A stretch of DNA of 64,000 nt from Macrobrachium rosenbergii (GCF_040412425.1 NC_089766.1:48654797-48718796); one strand, 5' to 3'. Positions 1 to 10,432 are shown, counted from the first letter of the stretch. Numbers and translations: made by a program. Notes: generated from the sequence alone by a model not told the origin.

Positions 1-674
1 TTATCTCGTAAAAAATGAATTCCTTTAATGAGTGGAAAATGAACTGACACAACCATAAAGTTAACCGAGAGGTGATTTGAATACATAATGCTGTCAAACC
101 AATACAAATCCCCGAAGCCGTAGAACCACAGTTGATTACAACAGAAAAGTTTCTCCATAAAAGAATTTCTCGCAAAAGTATTTACATAATGTGTCCCAGT
201 CACCACACTCTTGCATGTCGTTCTCGGAAAAGGGACTTCGTCGTTCAGTGGTTCTCAGACCTTTTTATTTATGTATTTATTTTTTTTTGGCCCATGCACC
301 CTTTCACCATATGTCAGAATGTCATTCCCCAACCACCCTTTTCCGAAATTGTCCGCCTCAAAAGGTGCATTCGAAATAATATGCATATCATACTAAAATT
401 CCTTGGTCACAATTCCCGACCCCACCCTGCCTTCTTGAGAACCACTGATTTGTTGTAAGATAAATCGTCAGCATATTGAATCAGTCAGCTATGTAACGTT
501 GCTCTTTTACCGTTCCCACTTCACTGCATCTTACGATAAATAAACAGCTTGTATCGTCTTTATATGCGATGTCTTTTCGTCTTGTTTGATAACTGGTTTT
601 CAAGAATTTCTTAAATGTCTCCTTTTTTCAGACAGATGACACGAGCAAAGAATAAACTAAAAAGAATAAACTAA

Positions 675-677
<3 letters not shown>
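1..677. other. No gene seen; low-copy AT-rich DNA
   Basis: Three short open frames overlap here in different frames (up to 108 codons), but none shows a recognisable domain and codon content is unremarkable. I see no repeat family member in this stretch. Confidence 0.6.

Positions 678-745
<68 letters not shown>
678..745 (+). repeat. (GA)n microsatellite
   Basis: A near-pure GA dinucleotide run. The flanking DNA to the right is A-rich and otherwise featureless up to about 1128. Confidence 0.97.
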
Positions 746-749
<4 letters not shown>

Positions 750-1128
750 CCATTTCAATAAAACTAAATTATTAATAAACAGACGTGAAGAAAGGCATGA
801 AAAAGGAAAAATGATAAAGGAAAACAGTGAAAAGGAAAATATGAAAGTAGGATGGTCGATGTATAAAAACAAAAAAATAAAATAAAAAGAAATATAATAA
901 TAACAAGGAATTTACGAAGTACCTCCTGAGAATTTTTTATTTATCTTAACAGGGATTAAAAATGGCACGAATCCTGCCAAAAATACCTCCCACAAAACTG
1001 CTCTGTAAGGACAGTATCCAGAGGCCAGCTTAATCAATCAAATCATCTATGTCATCACTTCTATTTGTGGGTATGCTTGGTCCTTTTCCTCCTAATTTAC
1101 TTCCTCTCTTCATTTCATTTTCCAACCC
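746..1128. other. No gene seen; A-rich spacer
   Basis: A-rich DNA, strongest at 750-900, with no open frame of note and no repeat family that I recognise. Confidence 0.6.
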
Positions 1129-1474
1129 TTGCCATCTCTCGTCTTAAATCTGCCTATATGCAGTAAATGTTTAGCCTCGCTGTCAGAACTTCTCCAGAGT
1201 TCCAGAGGTCCTTTATTCCTCCTCACACCGCTGGACTGTGGAACAGCCTCCCTTCTGAGGATGGCGTGCAGTTGGAACTTCAGAACAATGCATTTTAATG
1301 CATTTTTATCTATTTATTAATTTATTTTTCTTTTTTAAAAGGAGGTCTCTTCTTTCTGTATTTCCCTTTACTTCCTCTTACTTCTTCCTAATGAACATCT
1401 TATTCTTTAGAAGCTTGAATTTCAAGTCAGTGGCCCCTTTGGTGGGCTTGTTCCACATGAATAGGTTTCATCTT

Positions 1475-1533
<59 letters not shown>

Positions 1534-1535
1534 TA
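1129..1535 (+). pseudogene. LINE 3' end, family B, truncated copy with (AAT)n tail
   Basis: From 1200 the frame reads FQRSFIPPHTAGLWNSLP, then SEDGVQLELQ. The FIP...LWNSLP signature is typical of the C-terminal end of ORF2 in jockey/CR1-like LINEs. The non-coding 3' part follows, with AAGCTTGAATTTCAAG and TTGGTGGGCTTGTTCC, and ends in an (AAT)n array at 1478-1535. Compared with the copy at 4230, this one lacks the segment just after the ORF remnant. It is a dead 5'-truncated insertion. The LINE clade is uncertain. Confidence 0.7.
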
Positions 1536-1763
1536 AATTTTATTTCTGCTCAAGGCCATATACATGGAAAACACAATCTAGATACATGGAAAAAAAATGA
1601 TAAAAAATGATAATCGGCAATATCCACAGAGTTTCTGACGAAGTAGAAAAAATAGTATTCCTAATAATGGTAATGACAGTAATAATATTGAGAATAGTAA
1701 AAAAAATTATTAAAAATGACAGTAGTTAGAAACAGACTGCATGCAACTGAATTCCAGCTAGGC

Positions 1764-2008
1764 TTGCCCTAAAATGGAAGATTGCAGTATCTGCAAAAAT
1801 ACAAAACTGGGAAAAATGGTAGATACTGACTGGTTTGCAGATCTGCAAATGGGACCCCTAAATACTCGTGGAAAGCATTGAAGAAGAATCATTCTGAAAC
1901 TGCAGTAACTTGTGTATTAGTGTTTCCACGAGCCCAATAGATATATATCTCAATTTCGAAAATTGAAAATTTTGCAGGTAAAATGGCGTTTTCTCCATTT
2001 TAGGCCAG
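1764..2008 (+). mobile_element. MITE D, copy 1
   Basis: The element starts TTGCCCTAAAATGGAA and ends with the inverted CTCCATTTTAGGCCAG. Internal TGCAGTATCTGCAAA motifs are shared with copies at 19846 and 30856. It has no coding capacity. The target-site duplication is unclear (perhaps TAGG), so the superfamily is not assigned. Confidence 0.7.
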
Positions 2009-2694
2009 TAGGGATCTTAGGTAGATTGTAAAAATTGCGTTTTGGATGGCAAAAGTTAGAACGCAAGAACGTACGTACGAACTGAAAGTAAGATACAATA
2101 ACAGAGTAAAATATATATATATAAAGGTGTCAGCTGTCGAGATGAATTCCCCATGTACTAAAGCAAAGCACGAATCACTGAAAGGTTGACACCCATTAAT
2201 AAGATATGAACCAAGCAAGGGTTCAATGACATTAATCAAAGAAAGTGTTTAATCTTCTTCTTGTTTAGGTACTTCTCAACTTTCGTTCTCATCCCTGTCA
2301 CATCTCTCTTTTGTACTAAATTTCGAAGCTATTCGTTCGAAATTGAGAGTTATTCATTCTAGTTTTTTTAAGGATAACAAAGAATTATGAATGATATATG
2401 ATCATATATACCAAGAGAATGTGAGGTCATATAAAAAAACGCTGATGAAAGCAGCACGTATTATTAATTAAACAGCAAATGCAGCAGACGCAAAAACAGC
2501 AGAAATAAGAATAATAATAACAGCAATACATAAACAATTTGTCCCAAATTTTTAATGTACTTAAGAGAAGAACCATTCCCATTAGCTAATGACATTCGTA
2601 GATTATCAGCCTGAAGGAAAATTTCACCAAGTTTAGGAATATTAAAATATGAACTTATTATGATTAATCCAAAAGTATCCTCAAGGCAGAATAT
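2009..2694. other. No gene seen; low-copy AT-rich spacer
   Basis: There are short AT runs near 2110 and 2400 only. The open frames are short and not recognisable. Confidence 0.55.

Positions 2695-2756
<62 letters not shown>
2695..2756 (+). repeat. (GA)n microsatellite
   Basis: A nearly pure GA run. Confidence 0.97.
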
Positions 2757-2759
<3 letters not shown>

Positions 2760-2912
2760 GATCCAGGCATCCCTTACATCTTCGTACTGATCTGTAATAA
2801 CACGAATTTTTGGGAAGAGGAGGCATTAGCCAACAAGTTGCCATGGTTACCCAAGATGAATAGGTAAACAGTCATAAAGAATCTCCCATCAATCCGCAGG
2901 ATCCCCCTCCCC

Positions 2913-2915
<3 letters not shown>

Positions 2916-2965
<50 letters not shown>
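2916..2965 (+). repeat. (CT)n microsatellite
   Basis: A nearly pure CT run. It lies 160 bp from the GA array at 2695 in the opposite sense, so the two could pair if both were in one transcript. Confidence 0.97.
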
Positions 2966-2968
<3 letters not shown>

Positions 2969-3016
2969 GGAATCGAAATTCAGCAGTTGAGACTTAAATA
3001 AATGAGAAGTGTGTAT

Positions 3017-3075
3017 TTGTATGTGTATATGTATGTGCATATATATAGATATATATGTATATATATACATATATT

Positions 3076-3114
<39 letters not shown>

Positions 3115-3118
3115 GAGA
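3017..3118 (+). repeat. Compound (TA/TG)n and (GA)n microsatellite
   Basis: Imperfect TATG/TATA repeats at 3017-3075 are followed by GA repeats at 3078-3118 with one CAGA interruption. Confidence 0.9.
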
Positions 3119-3249
3119 AACAGTTCTGGCACCAATTCGCACTTGACTTTTTTTTTAAACCGAGAAATATTAAGCCACTGATAGCCCTTAAATAAAATTC
3201 GCTTTACCTTGTTAATAAATTAAACCCATAAGGGAATCATGTGTGTTAA

Positions 3250-3340
3250 GCGCAGCTGTCCCAGACAGGATTCGGACCTATGCCTGTTGTGTTTAATACA
3301 AGTGGCAGACACTTACCCACTGAGCTACCAAGAGCGGTCT
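3250..3340 (-). repeat. tRNA-like SINE head or tRNA pseudogene
   Basis: The minus strand has TAGCTCAGTGGGTAA, a good A-box and D-arm. It also has GGTCCGAATCC, a good B-box and T-loop inside a 5 bp T-stem (ATAGG/CCTGT). A TTGT/ACAA anticodon-type stem with a 7-base loop lies between them. The acceptor stem is poorly paired, so a working tRNA is unlikely. A tRNA-derived SINE head is the better reading. I see no second copy in the window. Confidence 0.45.
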
Positions 3341-3385
3341 TAGTCGAATTCGACTCTGCTCTACATGGTCCTGCCGAGTTCAGAT

Positions 3386-3410
3386 TGTGTGTGTGTGTGT
3401 GAGTGTGGGG
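3386..3410 (+). repeat. (GT)n microsatellite
   Basis: A short TG dinucleotide run. Confidence 0.9.
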
Positions 3411-3685
3411 TTGGGAAATGGGGGAGGTGTTGGTGCACAAAACATCACAGTGAGAGTAGCTAGGTTTACTAAGAGTGAAAATTTGCCTAAATTAGGTAAC
3501 TCTTGAGTCAAGAAGACTTTTAATGCAACTAAAGATTTGAATAAAAATGAATACTTATAATACACTTTCGTGAGGAACACGTGAACGGACATAATACTAA
3601 ACCGTGTTTTTCCTTAATGATGTTATTTGTTTGGAACAACGAATCGTATCTTATTGCTTATTCCATCTTTATCTTGGCGCCTTCT

Positions 3686-3932
3686 TTATTATTATTTTTA
3701 TTATTTACAAGATGAAACCTATTCATATGGAACAAGCCCACCAAAGGGGCCACTGACTTGAAATTCAAGCTTCCAAAGAATATTAAGGTGTTCATTAAGA
3801 AGAAGTAAGAGGAAGTAAAGGGAAATTCATAAAGAAGAGATCCCACTTATTAAAAAAGAACAAAATAAATTAATAAATTCAGATATAGATAAAAATGTAT
3901 TAAAATGCAAGGAGATAGTATTAGTGTAGTGT
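3686..3932 (-). repeat. LINE-tail repeat, family B
   Basis: The minus strand carries the family B 3' region: the poly-T/ATTTATTAATTT stretch, AAGCTTGAATTTCAAG, TTGGTGGGCTTGTTCC and a degenerate (AAT)n tail at 3686-3712. The coding remnant is missing. Confidence 0.8.
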
Positions 3933-4229
3933 TTCCCAGCCTTCTTATGCGCCTTCCCCTACCAGTGAGTCGGCTATCCTAGTTTTTTAAAAAGAAATGT
4001 ACTGCAAACCCTGTCATCATCTCTATCTTGATATCCTTCGTGTGGCTTGAATACATGTGTACCTAAGCGTATACATGTGTGTATTCTGCGTGTATACTAT
4101 ACTCTACTTCGCTACCTGTCCTTCCAAGGTGAATCTGGTCTGTTCGTTTCACATTCACAATGATTATTATTTATCCTAATCCCCTTCTCCTGCCGAGAGC
4201 AGCCAGATTCGCTGAACAGCAGAAGCACC

Positions 4230-4608
4230 AATATGCAGTCAATGTTTAGCCTCGCTGTCGAACTTCCCCAAAGTTCCAGAGGTCCTTTATTCCTCCTCAC
4301 ACCTCTGGACTGTGGAACAGCCTCCCTTCTGAGGATGTCGTGCAGTTGGAACTTCTTCTGAAGTTCAAGCGAAGATGCAATGCAGTACTGCCATAATACT
4401 ATTCTCCTTGCATTTAATACATTTTTATCTATTTATTCATTTATCATTTTTTTATAAGTGGTACCTCTTCTTTCTGTATTTCCCTTTACCTCCTCTTACT
4501 TCTTAATGAACACCTTAATATTCTTTGAAAGCATGAATTTCAAGTCAGTGGCCCCTTTGGTGGGCTTGTTCCATATGAATAGGCTTCATCTACTGAATAA
4601 TTATTAAT
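4230..4608 (+). pseudogene. LINE 3' end, family B, best-preserved copy
   Basis: From 4274 one frame reads FQRSFIPPHTSGLWNSLP, then SEDVVQLELLLKFKRRCNA, and stops at TAA (4394-4396). This matches the usual C-terminus of LINE ORF2 (RxFIPRTxxLWNSLP followed by a LxxFKxR helix). An in-frame stop at 4247-4249 shows that it is truncated or frameshifted. The 3' non-coding tail shared by all family B copies follows, ending in a short AT-rich tail rather than a long (AAT)n array. It is not functional. Confidence 0.75.
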
Positions 4609-4613
4609 AACCT

Positions 4614-4809
4614 GGGTTGAGTTCAGCCAAACAGCTAACCACTTTGTTTTTCTCCCAACGGTATATTACTCAGATGTCATCTACATGTCTAAAGCCATCT
4701 CAACCCCCATCTCTCCTTTCTCCAGCCATTCCATAAATATATTCGCCAAAATTTGCGGCAGGCTGAAACCCATGGCCCCACCCCATTCTGCTGAATAAAG
4801 CACTTATCC
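4614..4809 (-). pseudogene. Reverse transcriptase remnant, Penelope-like
   Basis: On the minus strand one frame reads AMGFSLPQILANIFMEWLEK, close to the MGSxLSPxLANIxME block of Penelope-like reverse transcriptases. A short distance on, in another frame, FRHVDDI matches the (R/K)YVDD catalytic block. Separate frames and in-frame stops show decay. The assignment to Penelope-like elements rests on remembered motifs; a distant LINE is the alternative. Confidence 0.5.
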
Positions 4810-4861
4810 CCCACTTAATCAGGTATCTTAAGGCTTCCCGCATTTTTATCTGTATCACAAT

Positions 4862-5002
4862 TATACTTTCTCCAGCCTAATTCCATAAATATATACGCCT
4901 AAGTCCAATGGGCGTCACAGGCTGGAACCCATGGTCTGAAAGGTGTAACAGGAGAAAACCTTTTAGCACCACCATTCTGCAAGATGAATAAAGCACTTAT
5001 CC
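4862..5002 (-). pseudogene. Second diverged copy of the reverse transcriptase block
   Basis: This stretch repeats the ATGGGTTCCAGCCTG ... ATATATTTATGGAATT...GGCTGGAGAAA order of the neighbouring remnant and the same AGTGCTTTATTCA context, so the block is tandemly duplicated. At 4938-4970 a piece resembling family A (GTGTAACAGGAG) interrupts it. Confidence 0.45.
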
Positions 5003-6193
5003 CCACAGAGTTTTAAGAAGAACATTAATCAAGGGTTCATGAACCTACGAAGGGATTTAGGATTTAGGAAAAGAAAGGCATGTTGCCTCCAGTGATTTTA
5101 GAAATGCACCTTTATCTATATCACAATTATACGTTCCCTCTTCAAAGTGTTTCTAATAATTTCTTAAGATTTTTAATCAAACTCCAAAAAAGCAAAGTAA
5201 ATTAATGCATCAACAAAAAAAAGTAAATTACCAATCATCAGTCAACGACCATTTCGACTTGCTACGTAAGAATTTACGCACGACGCGAATACCGAAAGGG
5301 ACTGCCGATCCTAAACGATTCTCAATTCTCTTTATAATTTCATTTCTAATAAATTTTACGCCGGAGGACAACGCCGAACCATATCTAGACTTCCTACCAA
5401 AGCTGCTGACTGAACAGCGACGAAAAGTCAAACGAACATCCGTATTAAACCGCAGCGCCAAACGCGAACACAACCGCTGATTCGCGCCAGACGAAGATTG
5501 ATTTCCTAATCCGCCGCCTCCGGCGCGCAAATCGTTATTCATTCGTCGAGACGATCTTAAAAGGTGGGTGGTTCAAGTTGCTAATTAATCTCCACCGTCC
5601 AAGTTGGAATGAGGATCAAGTTAGTTCCCAGGAATCAAAATCAGTTCCAGGGCGTATTGTCAACTTGATTTAGGGCCAATTATCTCGAAAATAAGAAGGC
5701 AAACATGACTGCCAAGAGATGGTGGGCGAAGCACTTGGGCGAGACTGTTTTTTGCTTCCAGTTTCCTCTCGATGAACGAGGCTCCAGGTCGTTTCAGCTG
5801 TCTGGAAATCTTCTCAATTTCCAGATATATATTCATCAGACTTACTGAATATTGTTAAGGCTACTTTTTCATTTAAAAGAGGTCCTTTTCTGAAGGAGTG
5901 GAAGTTTTATTAATGGTAAAAAAAAAAGTATTATTCATGTAGAAACTAATCCTATGAGACCTATAAAAGGGTATAAATATACTGATACTTTGCAGTTCTT
6001 TTCCGTGATTTCAAAAAATGCGTTTTATGATCCAAAAGATTCCTTTTTCTTATTTAGAATACAAGCTGTTTTTTTAAAGAAACATCTTAAAAACACAGTA
6101 ATCGGTAATTTAAAAACAAAAACATCTTCATTAAGATGACATTTAATACTCAAAAAATATTTCCACTTATCATCATTATATCATATTCCACTG
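5003..6193. other. Low-copy region with CpG-richer core at 5220-5560
   Basis: This is one of the few longer stretches without a repeat family. The core at 5220-5560 contains many CpG dinucleotides and is open on both strands (91 codons at 5205-5480 plus, 104 codons at 5228-5542 minus). I recognise no protein in either frame. It could be a decayed exon, a regulatory CpG-rich patch or chance. Confidence 0.3.
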
Positions 6194-6207
6194 TTTTGTC
6201 CTTGAAC

Positions 6208-6524
6208 TGAACTGAACAGAATATAGAATTTAGGTCAAAGGCCAAGCCCTGGGACCTATGAGGTCATACAGCTCTAAAAGGAAAACCGAGAGTAAAAGGC
6301 TTGAAAGGTGTAACAGGAGGAAAACCTCGCAGCTGCACTATGAATCCATTGTTAGGAGAGGGTTGAGGAAAGTCAGATGGAAGAGAATATGAACGGAGGT
6401 ACAGTAAAAGGAATGAACGAAGTTGCAGCTAGTGGCCTAAGGAAGGACGCTGCAAAGAACCTTAAGTAATGCCTACAGTGCACCAATGTGAGGTGCACTG
6501 CTGGCACTACTCTCCCTACGGGGA
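6208..6524 (-). mobile_element. SINE-like retroposon A, complete copy with 14 bp duplication
   Basis: The element is flanked by perfect repeats TTTTGTCCTTGAAC at 6194-6207 and 6525-6538. Read on the minus strand it starts with CCCCGTAGGG, passes the hairpin GTGCACCTCA...GTGCAC and the GGTTCTTTGCAGCGTCC segment, and ends with AGCGCTTGGCCTTTGGCC-like sequence and a short TTCAGTTCAG-type pentameric tail. There is no open frame. The duplication proves insertion by target-primed copying; the polymerase III boxes are only weakly visible. Confidence 0.85.
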
Positions 6525-6587
6525 TTTTGTCCTTGAACACAAATTCTGACCCTCGAAATGTTGGTCGATATGTTTACAGGATTTGAT

Positions 6588-6824
6588 ACAAATGCAATGC
6601 ATTACTGCCCTAATACTGTTCTCCTTGCGTTTTAATACATTTTTCTCTTTTCATTTATTTATTAATTTTCTTTTCTTTTTAATACGTGAGAACTCTTCTT
6701 TCTGCATTTCATTTTACCTCCTCTTACTTCCTAATGAACACCTTAATATTCTTTGGAAGCTTCAATTTCAAGTCAATGGCCCCTTTGGTGGGCTTGTTCC
6801 ATATGAATAGGGTTCTTCATCTTC

Positions 6825-6861
<37 letters not shown>
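6588..6861 (+). repeat. LINE-tail repeat, family B, with (AAT)n tail
   Basis: It begins at ATGCAATGCATTACTGCCC, just after the LWNSLP coding part of fuller copies, and runs to an (AAT)n array at 6826-6861. Confidence 0.85.
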
Positions 6862-6862
<1 letters not shown>

Positions 6863-7174
6863 GCGTTGTTACTTTGTTCTATTTGGAGTCAAGTTTGTTA
6901 ATCTTGTTAGTGGATTCAAAATATCTTTAACCAATTATTCTAAACCCACCAATTACAAGTGCTGCCTTACTCACACTCGAAGGGAATGTAGAGAAAAAAA
7001 TGATACCTGTCTTTCAACTTGGGTTGCTAAGCCAATAGTCTCGAATATTCTATGCATATCGACACTCAATTTGTTATTGCTAAAATCATTGACTATGCCT
7101 ATGCTCATTGTACTTTCCATTTTTCGTTCACTAAATTATTAATGGAAAAAAATTAGAAGCTGGATGGTTGGGAA
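6862..7174. other. No gene seen; low-copy spacer
   Basis: Plain AT-rich DNA with no repeat or open frame that I can identify. Confidence 0.5.
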
Positions 7175-7430
7175 GTCTCACGTTTTCTATTACATACCAA
7201 GTAAATGTGTTACGTTTTCTATTTATCTATCACATACCAAGTAAATGTCTCACGTTTTCTATTACATACCAAGCAAATGTCTCACGTTTTCTATCACATA
7301 CCAAGTAAATGTCTCACGTTTTCTATCACATGCCAAGTAAATGTCTCACGTTTTCTATCACATACCAAGTAAATGTCTCCGTTTTCTATTATAAACCAAG
7401 TAAATATCTTAAGTTTTCTATTACATCACA
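7175..7430. repeat. 32 bp tandem repeat, about 8 units
   Basis: The unit is close to GTCTCACGTTTTCTATCACA followed by TACCAAGTAAAT. Units differ by single bases, and one carries about 10 extra bases (TATTTATCTA). There are no unique spacers, so this is not a CRISPR-like array. Confidence 0.9.
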
Positions 7431-7759
7431 AAGATACGCCTTAAACTTTCTAATCCCACTTCCGAGGAGATGCGAACTTCCGCGTTGATTAATCCAAGTT
7501 TTCATAAGGTCGGGAACATAACTTAGGAATTCATCCCGAACAGACATAATTCTGCACATAACGCCCCGTTGTTTATGACCTCCCAGGCACATTAATCTGT
7601 CGAATTACCTCACGAATGTTCAGACCTCTTCGCAATTTGCGTTACGGCGCGAGATGGGAAAGCTTTACTTCCCAAAAAGTGCTTGAGTACTTAGGTAATA
7701 ACGGCCCCGTTACCTACAAAGTAAATAGCTGCCTACGGATTTCATTACTGAGGCCTGTG

Positions 7760-8032
7760 CGTATTGAATTGAATTGAATATAGAGTTTAAGCCAAAGGCC
7801 AAGCACTGGGACCTACGAGGTCATTCAGTGCTGGAAAGGAAATTGAGAGTAGGTAGGTCTGAAAGGTGTAATAGGAGGATAGCGAGATGGAAGAAAGGTA
7901 ATATGAATGGAGGTACAGTAAAAGTAATGAAAGAGGTTGCAGCTAGGGCCCGAAGGGACGCTGCAAAGAACCTTCAGTAATGTCTACGGTTCAACGCATG
8001 AGGTGCACTGACGGCATTATCCCGCTACGGGG
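7760..8032 (-). mobile_element. SINE-like retroposon A, complete copy with 12 bp duplication
   Basis: The element is flanked by CTGAGGCCTGTG at 7748-7759 and 8033-8044. Its minus-strand 3' end is an (ATTCA)n tail at 7760-7780, next to the duplication, as expected for retroposition. The internal hairpins of the family are present. Confidence 0.85.
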
Positions 8033-8044
8033 CTGAGGCCTGTG

Positions 8045-8983
8045 TGAAACCTAGATAGCGTGTGTTTGAAAAACGACGCCTCCCTTGAGAATATTAGGTC
8101 TTTTATTTGAATATCACCTTTATTTCTCATTTTATCTTCTCCTTACGTCCGTACTTGCCAATCCACCAGTAATGTTAGTATATTTTCCAGTACAGATTAG
8201 CTGCTCACACAAATCTTGCAATTGAGTTATTGCTTTACAATTCACAACACTTCCGTGTGACGGAACATGCAATAGAGAATAAAAAAAAATTTTAATCTAA
8301 AATTACACAAACAAAATGTAAATCTATAAAATAACAATCATACAACCAAACATACACTTCAAAGAATGACCTAACTGCTGTGGTATTGTTTGAACCACAA
8401 CTTTTTCTAATATCACAAACGGCAAAGAGATAAACTTCAACACATATCTGCATAAACCTTGATATATCACTTAACCATTGTTAATTGTCTATGGAGATGA
8501 TATACGCGTTACCAAGAAAAGTTACTGAATATCCTCCTTGTTCGTAACACGGTAACGGACCCTTTAAATTATTTGTTAATCGACAGAAAGATGCGACCTC
8601 AAGTACTCAGTCTGAAATCTTAACGTCGCAACTTTCCGAGATGAAGTGTCACCTTGCGTGTTTCTTTCGATTATTAGAGAGCACCTGAAGACCAATCCAG
8701 TTGCTTCGACAACTGAGTTTAGAAATAGGAAAACTTTCCTATGGTCCAAAGCACGCGAGAGCGCGTCGGGCGGAGAATGATTTTTCCGGGCATATATTAC
8801 AGTCATCGATATATGAAAGATAATGGATGTTTGTTTGTGAACCTCAGATTGGAAACGTCTTCACTTACCTGTTTTTAACAAATGATAATGTTAGCAATTG
8901 ACTAACAATCAGTCTTTATTACAAGTCTCTTCCTGCTGGAATAATTTTGTCGAATTATAAAATTTCTTTATATTACACACAAA
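8045..8983. other. No gene seen; low-copy DNA
   Basis: About 900 bp without a repeat family member. A 76-codon frame on the minus strand at 8576-8806 has no recognisable feature. Confidence 0.5.
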
Positions 8984-9006
8984 CACACACACACACACAA
9001 TTTATA

Positions 9007-9072
<66 letters not shown>

Positions 9073-9075
9073 TAT
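8984..9075. repeat. (AC)n and (AT)n microsatellites
   Basis: A short AC run at 8984-8999 is followed by a long AT run at 9009-9075. They adjoin the left arm of the long inverted repeat. Confidence 0.95.
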
Positions 9076-9557
9076 ACATACAAAAAATCTTTGATAAGGC
9101 TTGCTCACATAGGAAAATATTTTTTAATAATTCTATTAAATATCCTTCATCCTCTTTATTTTTTAACATCCTGATGAAAACGGGAAAAGAATATGAATGG
9201 AAGAGTCCCGTGAACGAACAAGCACTGAAAGAACTTGCATAGAAATAAAAAAAAAAAAGATAATAAATGTAAGAATGGGAAAAAACATTCCTGGAAACGG
9301 AGTGATGTAAGAAACCGCACCGAGATTCCACTTTTTTTTTTTTTTCCGGGGCATAAAAATTAAAACATCCCCACCCAACACGGAAGTATGCCAGACTCCT
9401 GCCGTTGCCATGGCAACATCTCGAATTCATTCACGCAATTAGTGTTCGTGCAACACGAAGTCTTCCTTTTTTTTTTTTTATTCTGTTTGGCAAGAGATTG
9501 AAGTTTTTCTTGGGGTACCTACAATTTGTAAAGAAGTACGTGTGTGTACGAGTTTAT

Positions 9558-9559
<2 letters not shown>

Positions 9560-9643
<84 letters not shown>
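9560..9643 (+). repeat. (CT)n then (AT)n compound microsatellite
   Basis: CT repeats to about 9625 are followed by AT repeats to 9643, at the left edge of the spacer between the inverted arms. Confidence 0.97.
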
Positions 9644-9702
9644 GACTGAAATATTTTGTTGAAAATTTTCTGTTAATAAAATGAGCCCATATAAAATTAG
9701 CC

Positions 9703-9716
9703 CATATATATATATA

Positions 9717-9777
<61 letters not shown>
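9703..9777. repeat. (AT)n microsatellite
   Basis: A self-complementary AT run at the right edge of the spacer between the inverted arms. Confidence 0.97.
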
Positions 9778-9778
<1 letters not shown>

Positions 9779-10365
9779 CTATAAACTCGAACATCCACGT
9801 ACTTCTTTACAAATGCAAGAACACCCCAACCCCGCCAAAAAAAAAAAAACTTAAATTTCTTGCCAAACAGAATAATAATAATAATAAAAAAACACACAAG
9901 TCCCGCTCAAAGGAAAACTTCTTGTTGCACGAACACTAATTACGTGAATGAAATCGAGATTTTGCCATGGCGACGGCAGGCGACTTGTCACATACTTCCG
10001 CGTTTGGTGGGGAGTCTTATTTATGTTATTGATGCCCTTGGAAAGATGTGGAATCTCGGTGTCGTTTCTCGCTTCGTTCCGTTCCTAGGAATGGCTGATT
10101 CCCATTCTTACATTTAATGCCTTCTTTTTATTTCCATAGAAGTCCTTTCAGTACTTGTCCGTCACAGGAATCCTCCGTTCATTGTCTTTATTCTCTTTAG
10201 TTCGTGGTATTCTCTTCTTCCCGTTTTCTCAGGATATTAGAAAAAGGATAAAGGATAAAGTAGAATAGAATTATTAAAAAAATATTTTCCTATTCATGCA
10301 AGTTTTATCAAAAGAGCTTTTTTTTTTTTTTTAATTCCTGTCGTCATCTGCAATACCACTATTTG

Positions 10366-10432
10366 TAGAGTCGGTGACCCTACTGATTGTGACGTCAGTT
10401 CGGAATTAAATGAACCAATCAATCAAGCAATT
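10366..10432 (+). mobile_element. Short (~65 bp) retroposon, copy 1
   Basis: It starts GAGTCGGTGACCCTACTGAT, continues TGTGACGTCAG and ends in an AATC-rich tail (CAATCAATCAAGCAATTC). It matches the short insertion at 13751-13812 on the other strand. No target duplication is obvious here. Confidence 0.5.

Larger units (their letters stand above)
9088..10316. repeat. Long inverted repeat, arms of about 475 and 535 bp
   Basis: The left arm is about 9088-9562 and the right arm about 9779-10316. The right arm, reverse complemented, follows the left in order: TAGGAAAATATTTTTTAATA, then GAAAACGGGAA, GTAAGAATGGGAA, CACCGAGATTCCAC, CCATGGC, GTGTTCGTGCAACA, CTGTTTGGCAAGA and TTTGTAAAGAAGTACGTG. The spacer at 9563-9778 is (CT)n, (AT)n and about 60 bp of other sequence. 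The arms differ by clear substitutions and indels, so the duplication is not recent. Neither arm holds a recognisable gene. Confidence 0.85.
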
